Source: Anaerolineales bacterium (GTDB lineage Bacteria > Chloroflexota > Anaerolineae > Promineifilales > Promineifilaceae). From it: 10,388 nt of DNA. Location of the stretch: assembly GCA_020432595.1 (NCBI GenBank), contig JAGQGA010000134.1:1-10388 (forward strand). Direction: 5' to 3'. The notes beneath the pieces were generated by a model. That model did no database searches, was not told where the DNA came from, and saw nothing but the letters and a program-made list of their open reading frames with translations. Positions 1 through 7,300 of this stretch are shown in pieces (within the stretch, counting starts at the first letter, position 1; each line of letters begins with the position of its first letter). The position numbers and the translations under genes are program-made.

Positions 1-1
1 C

Positions 2-862
2 ATGACGTGGGTGAAGTTCCAGCACAAATGGAGCTCCGGCGATTCACCTGACGTGCTGCTGGGTCGTATTCAGGATGCCCACAACAATGGTTTCAAGGTG
101 CTACTTTCCATCACCGGGGCGCAAACGTACCCATCGGCCGGCAGCATTGATTATGCCGGTTACGTCAACTTCCTGCGCGGTGTAGCCGCCCATGGCCCTG
201 ATGCCATTGAAGTGTGGAACGAGATGAACATTGACTTTGAGTGGCCGGCCGGAGAAATTAGCCCCACTTCCTATGTCAACAACATGCTTGCCCCCGCCTA
301 CAACGCTATCAAAGCCGCCAACGGTAATGTGATGGTCATTTCCGGCGCACTCGCACCGACTGGCTTTGATAATGGCACCAATGCTTGGGCTGATGACCGC
401 TATATTCGCGGTATGGCGGCGGCCGGTGGTGCAAACTATATGGATTGCGTGGGCGTACACCACAACGCCGGTGCCACCTCCCCCAACGCCACTTCCGGCC
501 ATCCCGCCGGGTCGCACTATAGCTGGTATTTCCGGCCAACGATGGATTTGTACTACAACGCTTTTGGCGGCTCTCGCCCTGTTTGCTTCACAGAGTTAGG
601 CTATTTGTCGGGCGAAGGGTTTAACAAACTGCCCGCCAACTTTAGCTGGGCTGGTGGCACATCGGTTAATGAACATGCCCAATGGCTTGGCGAAGCGGTA
701 CAGCTTGCCCGCAGCAGCGGCAAGGCTCGCTTGGTCATCATCTACAACGTGGATTTCACCCAATACGATGAAAATGGCGACCCGCAGGCCGGGTATGCCA
801 TCATCCGTCCGGGTGGCAGTTGCCCGGCCTGTAGCCAATTGCGAGCGGCAATGGGGGGCTAG
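2..862 (+). CDS. Glycoside hydrolase, clan GH-A-like TIM barrel (5'-truncated)
   Basis: C-terminal 286 residues of a probable secreted glycoside hydrolase. The first codon in the window is ATG, but the sequence begins in the middle of the barrel (a VKFQHKW strand), so the true start lies to the left. Two motifs fit a retaining clan GH-A enzyme: WNEMN, with Glu74 as the likely acid/base after a beta strand (IEVWNE), and CFTELGY, with Glu198 as the likely nucleophile near the end of a later strand. About 120 residues separate the two glutamates, as expected for strands 4 and 7. A VGVHH segment (149-154) supplies further active-site-type residues. The C-terminus (GGSCPACSQL) has a CxxC pair. I cannot name the GH family or substrate; similar cellulase-like proteins are common in Chloroflexota. 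The gene ends just before a strong terminator, so it is the last gene of its transcript. Confidence 0.75.
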   Translation: MTWVKFQHKWSSGDSPDVLLGRIQDAHNNGFKVLLSITGAQTYPSAGSIDYAGYVNFLRGVAAHGPDAIEVWNEMNIDFEWPAGEISPTSYVNNMLAPAYNAIKAANGNVMVISGALAPTGFDNGTNAWADDRYIRGMAAAGGANYMDCVGVHHNAGATSPNATSGHPAGSHYSWYFRPTMDLYYNAFGGSRPVCFTELGYLSGEGFNKLPANFSWAGGTSVNEHAQWLGEAVQLARSSGKARLVIIYNVDFTQYDENGDPQAGYAIIRPGGSCPACSQLRAAMGG

Positions 863-902
863 ACGACTTATAACCCGCGCTCTTTGCTGAAAAAGAGATG
901 TC

Positions 903-942
903 AAAGGTGTGGCTGTTAGTAAACAGCAGCCACACCTTTTTT
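903..942 (+). terminator. Rho-independent terminator after the glycoside hydrolase
   Basis: A perfect 13-bp inverted repeat (903-915 AAAGGTGTGGCTG with 927-939 CAGCCACACCTTT) surrounds an 11-nt loop and runs into six T residues (937-942). It lies 40 bp past the hydrolase stop codon and separates that gene from the reductase transcript. Confidence 0.9.
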
Positions 943-974
943 GTTTGCCTGGTACTGGGTGATATTGTAGAATG

Positions 975-1032
975 ATTCGCAATTGGCGAATTTTCGCTGA
1001 GAAATTAGCGATTAAAATGAATCATTGCGAAG
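975..1032 (+). promoter_or_regulatory. Inverted repeats upstream of the reductase promoter (possible operator)
   Basis: Several short inverted repeats cluster just upstream of, and partly over, the -35 box of the reductase promoter. TTCGC (976-980) pairs with GCGAA (986-990). TCGCT (994-998) pairs with AGCGA (1007-1011). TTCGCAAT (976-983) is repeated in inverse as ATTGCGAA (1024-1031), which overlaps the -35 box. This is what a regulator site could look like, but the arms are short and no known operator is recognised. Confidence 0.3.
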
Positions 1033-1053
1033 CTGTGGTGCTCCCTTTATAAT
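1025..1053 (+). promoter_or_regulatory. Sigma-70-type promoter for the ferredoxin reductase gene
   Basis: A perfect -10 box TATAAT (1048-1053) sits 17 nt downstream of TTGCGA (1025-1030), which matches four of six bases of the -35 consensus. The predicted transcript start is near 1060, giving a leader of about 88 nt before the ATG at 1148. Confidence 0.7.
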
Positions 1054-1147
1054 GTTTCGTTGGAACATCTTTGCAGCACCTTAATAGCCACCCCCATTGT
1101 TTGCATTCTAGTGTAGGCAAGGGCGCAGAGAAAATAAGGAGTAGGTT

Positions 1148-2575
1148 ATGTCGTCGCAGATTGGGACAGTTGCACAGCCGCTACGGGTTGCCATTATTGG
1201 GTCGGGGCCGGCTGGGTTTTATGCTGCTGAACATTTGTTGAAGCAGCATGATGTTGTGGTGCAGGTGGATATGTTTGACCGCCTGCCAACGCCGTTTGGC
1301 TTGGTTCGGGCTGGGGTTGCGCCAGATCACCAAAAGATTAAATCAGTGACGAGAGCGTTTGAACGGGTAGCAGAGCAGCCAGGCTTTCGTTTTTTTGGCT
1401 ATGTGGAAATTGGCAAAGATATTTCGGTAGCAGAGCTTCGTCAATTTTATCACCAGATTGTGTATGCAACGGGGGCGCAAACGGATCGCGCGCTGGATAT
1501 TCCAGGGATTGACCTGGCGGGCAGCCATGCAGCCACGGAGTTCGTGGCTTGGTATAATGGCCACCCCGATTATCGTAATTGTGAATTTGATCTGTCGCAG
1601 GAGCGGGCGGTGGTAATTGGGATTGGCAATGTGGCGGTGGATGTGGCGCGGATTTTGTGTTCGACCCCGGAGGAATTAGCCAAGACAGATATTGCAACTT
1701 ATGCGCTGGAGGCATTGCAGCAAAGCAAGGTGCGTGAGGTGGTGATGGTGGGGCGGCGTGGGGTGGCGCAGGCAGCCTATTCGGCTCCAGAGATTAAGGA
1801 GCTTGGGGAATTGGCGGAAACGGCCGTTTATGTCCATCCCGATGAAGTAACCCTTGACCCGCTGAGTGCCGCCGCCCTGGAAGAGGCTGACCGCTCTACC
1901 AAACGAATGGTAGAGATTACGCAGGGATACGCTGGAAACACAACCGACAAGCCGCGCAAGTTGACCATTCGCTTTTTGCTGTCGCCCACGGAACTGTGGG
2001 GCGATGAAAGCGGGCAGGTCACGGGGATGCGGCTGGTGCGGAATGAGTTGGTGGCGGGAAGAAACGGCCGTTTGGGAGCCAACCCCACCGATCAGTTTGA
2101 AGAGATAGAAACCGGGCTGGTATTCCGTTCCATTGGCTACCGAGGCGTGCCAATGCCTGGCGTGCCATTCCGTGAAGATTGGGGCGTGATTTGGAATGAA
2201 CACGGCCGTGTTGTAGATGCCGAAACCCACCAACCCGTCATTGGTGAATACACCACCGGCTGGATCAAACGTGGCCCGTCTGGCATTATTGGCACCAATA
2301 AGCCTGATGCGGTAGAGACGGTTAGCCTAATGCTGGAAGATATGCAAGCTGGACAGATACAGCAGCCTGATTGCCCTGAACCGGCCGACGCAGAAGCCTT
2401 TATTCGGCAGCGGCAACCAAATTACTTTAGCTATCAAGATTGGCAAACCCTGGATCGGTTGGAACAAGAGGCCGGGGCGGCGTTAGGGCGGCCTCGTGTT
2501 AAGTTTACAACCATTGAAGAAATGTTGGCTGCACGAGAAGAAGCGGCTGCTCAATCGCCGCTAACGCCTGCATAA
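1148..2575 (+). CDS. Ferredoxin/adrenodoxin-NADP+ reductase (FprA-type flavoprotein)
   Basis: 475-aa cytoplasmic flavoprotein of the adrenodoxin reductase / mycobacterial FprA family, which uses FAD to pass electrons between NADPH and ferredoxin. The FAD-binding Rossmann motif is GSGPAGFYAAEHL (18-30), followed by the family signature PTPFGLVRAGVAPDH (47-61). The NADP-binding motif is GIGNVAVDVAR (158-168), and Arg203-Arg204 in VGRRG are placed to contact the 2'-phosphate, so NADPH is preferred over NADH. The C-terminal block TGWIKRGPSGIIGTNK (370-385) is the conserved FAD/nicotinamide segment. Length is normal for the family. The start is supported by TAAGGAG (1135-1141) six nt upstream of the ATG and by the promoter at 1025-1053. 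No ferredoxin or P450 partner gene is in the window, so the redox partner is unknown. Confidence 0.93.
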   Translation: MSSQIGTVAQPLRVAIIGSGPAGFYAAEHLLKQHDVVVQVDMFDRLPTPFGLVRAGVAPDHQKIKSVTRAFERVAEQPGFRFFGYVEIGKDISVAELRQFYHQIVYATGAQTDRALDIPGIDLAGSHAATEFVAWYNGHPDYRNCEFDLSQERAVVIGIGNVAVDVARILCSTPEELAKTDIATYALEALQQSKVREVVMVGRRGVAQAAYSAPEIKELGELAETAVYVHPDEVTLDPLSAAALEEADRSTKRMVEITQGYAGNTTDKPRKLTIRFLLSPTELWGDESGQVTGMRLVRNELVAGRNGRLGANPTDQFEEIETGLVFRSIGYRGVPMPGVPFREDWGVIWNEHGRVVDAETHQPVIGEYTTGWIKRGPSGIIGTNKPDAVETVSLMLEDMQAGQIQQPDCPEPADAEAFIRQRQPNYFSYQDWQTLDRLEQEAGAALGRPRVKFTTIEEMLAAREEAAAQSPLTPA

Positions 2576-2609
2576 AAGCATATGATTTGTTTGCGGGGTA
2601 GAAATTTTG

Positions 2610-2652
2610 CGTGGTGTGTGGTGCGTAAAAGGTACACGCACCACGTACCACG
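2610..2652. repeat. Intergenic 17-bp hairpin
   Basis: Arms 2610-2626 (CGTGGTGTGTGGTGCGT) and 2636-2652 (ACGCACCACGTACCACG) form a 17-bp stem with a 9-nt loop. The only two non-Watson-Crick positions would be G-U wobbles in RNA. The nearest T run (2667-2671) is 14 nt beyond the stem, so it is not a textbook terminator. It may still stop or stabilise the reductase transcript, or be a copy of a dispersed palindromic repeat of the GTGGTGCGTGG kind. Confidence 0.6.
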
Positions 2653-2682
2653 TTCAACTCTAGACCTTTTTAATTTTATTTT

Positions 2683-3558
2683 ATGAAAGTTGTGATTTAT
2701 TCGGATGGCGGTGCTGACCCTAATCCTGGCATTGGGGGTTGGGCCGCGATTTTGCGTTTTGGTGAACATGAAAAAGTGCTGACGGGCAATAATCCGCAGA
2801 CAACCAATAACCAAATGGAGCTAACGGCGGCCATTCGGGCGCTACAATCGCTAAAACGGCCGTGTGAGGTTGCGTTTTACACCGATTCTGAGTATGTGCG
2901 GCGCGGCATTACGGAGTGGATTGAGGGATGGGCCGCGAAAGGATGGCGCAGCAAGTCGGGCAAAGCGGTGCAAAATGTGGAGCTGTGGCAGGCACTGTGG
3001 CCGTTGGTGCAGCGTCATACCATCGAGTGGCATTGGGTGAAGGGCCATGCCGGAAATGAGTTAAATGAGCGGGTGGATCGGCTGGCGCGGCAGGCACGGC
3101 TGGAGATTACCCCAGAAACGGCCGTTGGCGAGGATGTGCCCAAACTATATCTACGCGCCTCTTGTAAAGGCAACCCCGGCCCTGGCGGCTGGGGCGTGGT
3201 GCTGGAGCAGGATGGTGAGACAGAGCAGTTTAGCGGGGCGGAAAGCAGCAGCACCAATAACCGTATGGAACTGCTAGCTGCTTTAGAAGGTCTCTTGCGT
3301 TTGCCTCCGGGCAGTTCGGTGCAGTTGTTTACCAGTTCAGATTACCTTTTTCAGGGGGCTACGCGCTGGATTCACGGTTGGCGGCAGCGGAACTGGGTGA
3401 AACGGGACGGTAAGCCGGTGGTGAATGCGGATTTGTGGCAAGCACTGGACCAGCTTATGGGGCAATATGCAGTGCGCTGGATCAACGCCAAGGGGCAGGA
3501 GATTGAAGAAATGAAGGTGGCGGGCAAGCTGGCATCAGAGGCCATTGCCGTGCATTAG
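2683..3558 (+). CDS. rnhA: Tandem ribonuclease HI: active N-terminal domain, degenerate second domain
   Basis: 291-aa protein made of two RNase H folds; ordinary RNase HI is about 150 aa. Domain 1 (1-142) has the full set of metal-binding carboxylates: Asp8 in YSDGGADPNPG, Glu46 in MEL, Asp68 in YTDSEYV and Asp132 in ERVDRLA, plus the active-site loop His122 in KGHAG. It should cut the RNA strand of RNA-DNA hybrids (R-loops, Okazaki primers). Domain 2 (about 153-291) keeps the fold signatures CKGNPGPGGW, TNNRMEL and the IHGWRQRNW helix region. However, the equivalents of Asp8, Asp68 and Asp132 are Arg158, Ser218 and Gly281, and the His is Gln272; only Glu196 remains. It is therefore probably a non-catalytic hybrid-binding or structural module. 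The ATG at 2683 has no Shine-Dalgarno sequence (preceded by TAATTTTATTTT). The reading frame is intact, so this is not a frameshifted pseudogene. Its stop overlaps that of the convergent minus-strand gene. Confidence 0.93.
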   Translation: MKVVIYSDGGADPNPGIGGWAAILRFGEHEKVLTGNNPQTTNNQMELTAAIRALQSLKRPCEVAFYTDSEYVRRGITEWIEGWAAKGWRSKSGKAVQNVELWQALWPLVQRHTIEWHWVKGHAGNELNERVDRLARQARLEITPETAVGEDVPKLYLRASCKGNPGPGGWGVVLEQDGETEQFSGAESSSTNNRMELLAALEGLLRLPPGSSVQLFTSSDYLFQGATRWIHGWRQRNWVKRDGKPVVNADLWQALDQLMGQYAVRWINAKGQEIEEMKVAGKLASEAIAVH

Positions 3559-3770
3559 CGAGAGTCGCCCAGATATTGACAGGTGGCGTGGAGAAAGCCA
3601 AAATCGCCAACGGGTGCCATGAGTTCGGTGACTTCTAGGATTTGAAAGAAACGGCCGTTAAACTGCACCGTCTCGCCCACTTGAGGAGCCTTGTCCACCT
3701 GGACAATGCTTCCTTTAATCGGACTACCTTGAACCACATAGCTAAGTTTGTAGGGATGGCTTTTTTTCAC
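3555..3770 (-). CDS. Small beta-rich hypothetical protein (71 aa)
   Basis: Unrecognised 71-aa protein. It starts with GTG (3770-3768), with an AGGAG ribosome binding site six nt upstream (3781-3777 on the minus strand), which makes it a credible gene. The sequence alternates hydrophobic and polar residues (GSIVQVDKAPQVGETVQFNG, then FFQILEVTEL), suggesting a small all-beta barrel of the SH3/KOW or OB type. There is no signal peptide or membrane segment and a single cysteine (Cys64). Its TAA (3557-3555) overlaps the RNase H TAG (3556-3558), so the two genes converge with no terminator between them, and transcription of either would run antisense to the other. It carries one copy of the ACGGCCGT palindrome, read as Asn-Gly-Arg. 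Function unknown. Confidence 0.7.
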   Translation of the reverse strand: MKKSHPYKLSYVVQGSPIKGSIVQVDKAPQVGETVQFNGRFFQILEVTELMAPVGDFGFLHATCQYLGDSR

Positions 3771-3840
3771 ACGTTACTCCTGTTTTGCAAACGGTTGACT
3801 CTGATTAAAGCATAAATTGCTCTCGACTTGCCTTACAGTA

Positions 3841-3849
3841 AGTATACCA
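3841..3849 (-). promoter_or_regulatory. Extended -10 promoter for the 71-aa gene
   Basis: On the minus strand TGGTATACT provides TATACT with the TGn extension, about 70 nt upstream of the GTG start. No good -35 box is visible, as is usual for extended -10 promoters. It lies back to back with the tRNA promoter. Confidence 0.4.
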
Positions 3850-3876
3850 CGCCCGCATTTTTACTCTGTGAAAATA

Positions 3877-3904
3877 TTGACAATTGCCTGTGAACTGATA
3901 CAAT
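3877..3904 (+). promoter_or_regulatory. Promoter of tRNA-Leu
   Basis: A perfect -35 box TTGACA (3877-3882) and a -10 box TACAAT (3899-3904) are separated by 16 nt. The expected start near 3911 leaves only a few nucleotides before the mature tRNA 5' end. Confidence 0.85.
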
Positions 3905-3916
3905 GCCCCTCGTCCC

Positions 3917-4003
<87 letters not shown>

Positions 4004-4074
4004 TCACTTGTAGATAACAGGTATCAAGCTCTAATGGCTAAATAGCAATAGTTAGTTGTTAAAGTTTATCAAAG

Positions 4075-4114
4075 AAGAGTCGCTCAGCTTTCCATGGCGA
4101 GATGGCTCTTTTTT
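4075..4114 (+). terminator. Intrinsic terminator after tRNA-Leu
   Basis: AAGAGTC (4075-4081) pairs with GGCTCTT (4104-4110) through one G-U pair. The stem continues with CTC (4083-4085) against GAG (4099-4101) across a small internal loop. The 3' arm runs into T4109-T4114. It ends the tRNA transcript about 70 nt after CCA. Confidence 0.65.
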
Positions 4115-4140
4115 GTTTTGAGATTTCATGTTATTCTAAG

Positions 4141-4304
4141 TGCTGCGAGTTCAGCAATGAACATTAAGAGCCATAAGCTAGGCTAAGTTACAGACATTCT
4201 TGCCTACAATCAATTCATTCACATCTCAATTTTATTGTTTGTTTTTTAGCCATCCTAATGGCTGTTACTAAACTCGCAGTCTGTAACCGCAAGGTGGCTT
4301 TTTT
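4141..4304 (+). other. AT-rich leader with competing inverted repeats (candidate structured RNA or attenuator)
   Basis: The 329-bp gap before the helicase is visibly poorer in G+C than its neighbours and contains no credible gene. Two perfect 9-bp complementary pairs cross each other: CTGCGAGTT (4143-4151) with AACTCGCAG (4271-4279), and GTTACAGAC (4187-4195) with GTCTGTAAC (4279-4287). Local hairpins compete with them: TGCTG/CAGCA (4141-4145/4152-4156), AGCCAT/ATGGCT (4248-4253/4258-4263) and GTTAC/GTAAC (4264-4268/4283-4287). Loop CGAGTT of the first hairpin is complementary to AACTCG in the loop of the last, so a kissing interaction is possible. TGGCT followed by T4299-T4304 looks like a terminator 3' arm that could pair with AGCCA at 4169-4173 or 4248-4252. 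It may be an attenuating leader of the downstream operon; this is inference. Confidence 0.35.
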
Positions 4305-4332
4305 CATTGGTTAACCATCAAAATAATTGTTC

Positions 4333-7300
4333 ATGGCCAGACTCGAAGACCTGAAAGCAGGCGTACAAGTAAATGGCATTTTGCCCCAACAAACCGTCAC
4401 CATCATAGATGTCACCTGGCACGGCTCGGCTGCCGTCGAAATTACATACAGACGCGCCGATGGCGAACCCCGCAGCCAGCTGCTTTACCGCACTGACGAA
4501 GCCAATCTCAGTATCAGCCAGACCCGCCACAAATGGGCATTTACCGCCCCTGGCGACACCTTCAAACTCACCGCTGAAGCCTTCCGCATCCATCTGGCTC
4601 ACCTCTTCGACCCTGTCCTCGCCGTCCACACCTCACTTGTCTTGCCCTTACCCCACCAGATAACGGCCGTTTACGGTGAAATGCTCTCCCGCCAACCCCT
4701 GCGCTATCTACTAGCCGACGACCCCGGTGCCGGTAAAACCATCATGGCCGGGCTGCTCATCAAAGAACTCATCGTGCGCGGCGACGTGCGCCGCTGCCTC
4801 ATCTGCGCCCCTGGCAGCCTGGCCGGACAGTGGCAGGATGAGATGTGGTTCAAATTCCAGACCCACTTCGACATCTTCACCCGCGAAACCGTTGAATCCT
4901 CCGTCAGTGGCAACCCCTTCCAGGAAAAAGATTTGGTCATCATTCGGCTGGATCAAGTTGCCCGCAGTGAAGAACTGCAAGCCAAACTCAGCCGCACCGA
5001 TTGGGACTTGGTCATCGTAGACGAAGCTCACAAAATGTCCGCCTCCTTGTGGGGTGGTGAGATGAAAGTCACCAAACGCTACCGCCTGGGCGAACTACTG
5101 GGCAGCATCAGCCGCCACTTCCTGCTCATGACCGCCACCCCCCACAACGGTAAAGAAGAAGATTTCCAGATGTTCCTGCGGCTCATAGATCCAGACCGCT
5201 TTGAGAACCGCTCCAAACTGCACAACGAGCCCGTAGATGTTTCCGACATCATGCGCCGCATGGTCAAGGAAGAGTTGCGCCGCTTCGACGGCCGTCCGCT
5301 CTTCCCCGAACGCCGCGCCTATACCGTCAACTATCAACTCTCACCCGCCGAACAAAAACTGTATGAGGATGTCACTGAATATGTCCGTACCGAGTTCAAC
5401 CGGGCGGAACAACTGCTTGATGACAAACGCAAAGGTACGGTTGGTTTTGCCCTGACTGTTTTGCAGCGCCGTCTGGCTTCTTCCCCTGAAGCTATATACC
5501 AATCGCTGCGCCGCCGCCGCGAACGCCTGGAAAAGCGGCTGCAAGAGGTAGAAGCGCAGACTTCCAGCCTGCCCTTATCAGACAACCAACTGCCGCTCTT
5601 TGACGACGATTATTGGAACGACTTCGACGATGCTCCGGCCGAAGAAACGGAGGTTATCGAAGATTTAGTCATGGACGCCGCCACCGCCGCCCTCACCGCT
5701 GCTGAACTGCAAGAAGAAATCAACATCCTGCAAACCTTAGAACGCCAGGCCTATCAACTGCGTCAAAGCGGCACGGATCGCAAATGGGCGCAGTTAGCCA
5801 CCCTTATCCAGGATGATGTGCATATGGTTGGACCGGGTGGGGCAAGGCGTAAACTGGTCATCTTCACCGAACACCGTGACACCTTGCGCTACCTGCAAGA
5901 GCGCATCATCACCCTCTTTGGCCGGGATGAACACATCGTCCACATAGACGGTGGCCTCAAGCGAGAAGACCGCCGCGTGGTGGAAGACAAGTTTCGTAAT
6001 GACCCCGATGTCCATTTTCTGCTGGCCACCGATGCGGCTGGCGAAGGCATTAACCTGCAACGCGCCCACCTGATGATTAACTATGACCTGCCCTGGAATC
6101 CCAACCGACTGGAGCAGCGCTTCGGCCGTATCCATCGCATTGGTCAGACCGAGGTGTGCCATCTGTGGAATCTGGTGGCTGCCGAAACCCGTGAAGGCTA
6201 TGTCTACGAGCGGCTGCTGCGGAAATTGGAAACGGAACAGCAAGCCCTTGACGGCCGTGTCTTCGACATCCTCGGTCAGCTATTTGAGCAAACCCCTTTG
6301 CGCAAATTGCTGATGGATGCTGTGCGCTATGGTGACAGACCCGATATTCGTGCCAAACTGAACCAGGCGGTAGATAATGCCGTTGACCGCGACCATGTGC
6401 GCGAACTGGTTGAATCCCGCTCCTTAGCTGCCAACTCTCTCGACTTGAGCGAGATTGAGCGTATCCGGGCAGACATGGAACGGTATGCTGCCCGTCGTTT
6501 ACAACCCTTCTACATTCAAGGCTTTTTCCTGCAAGCTTTTCAAGAATTGGGTGGCGCCATCCGTGAACGAGAGCCTGGCCGCTTCCGCATCACCCATGTA
6601 CCTGCTGCCATCCGTGACCGTGCCAAAGCCAATGGCTCGGTCATGCCTGTACTGCGCCAATATGAGCGTGTTTGCTTCGATAAAGAGCTGATCGCGCCCG
6701 AAGGCAAGCCGCTGGCGCAATTCCTTTGCCCTGGCCATCCTTTATTGGATACCGTTATTGATCTTATTCTGGACAAACAGCGGCAAACGCTGCGTAATGG
6801 CACGATTCTGGTAGACAGTCGAGACCCCGGCCAGACACCCCGTTATCTCTTTTTCCTGGAACAAACCATTCGGGATGCCAACCAACGCACCATTTCCCAA
6901 GAAGTTCATTTTGTCGAAATTGAGGCCGACGGCCGTCTTCATGCCGGTGGTTACGCGCCTTATTTAGATTATGACCCTGCCACCCCTGAACAATTAGACC
7001 TTATTCGGAGTACCGACATCCTGTCGGCCTCTGTTCCCGAAACTCTGGAGGGCCAGGTCACCAGCCACGCCATCACCCAACTTATTCCCCGCCACCTGGA
7101 ACAAGTCCGCCGCCGCCGGGAGGAACTCATAGACAAAACCCTCCATGCTGTCCAGGAACGGCTGACGCGGGAGATTAACTATTGGGACAGACGCGCCGCT
7201 GAACTGCGCCGCCAGGAACGCGAAGGCAAGCCCAATGCCCGCCTCAATTCAGCTTTGGCGCAGGAGCGAGCTGATAATTTGGCCGCTCGCCTGGAACGGC

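Noticed and set aside
1676..2233. Long open frame of 185 codons on the minus strand inside the reductase gene
   Set aside because: It is a shadow of a strongly supported coding gene: low-complexity His/Pro runs, no ribosome binding site, no recognisable domain.
2683..3558. RNase H gene as a frameshifted duplication or assembly artefact
   Set aside because: The two halves are in one uninterrupted frame and differ strongly in sequence, so they are an old duplication and not a recent tandem copy.
4205..4210. TACAAT as the -10 box of the helicase promoter
   Set aside because: No acceptable -35 box lies at 16-18 nt, and the region is AT-rich enough to give such hexamers by chance.
4081..4304. 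CRISPR-like or tracrRNA-like repeats in the AT-rich gap
   Set aside because: The repeats are inverted pairs without regular spacing, and no cas genes are present.
4327..4332. TTG start two codons upstream of the helicase ATG
   Set aside because: It is in frame but offers no better ribosome binding site than the ATG at 4333, which is the simpler choice. It cannot be excluded.
5794..6243. 149-codon minus-strand frame inside the helicase gene
   Set aside because: It lies opposite helicase motifs V and VI, whose protein sequence is highly conserved. It has no independent evidence and is explained by codon bias on the plus strand.
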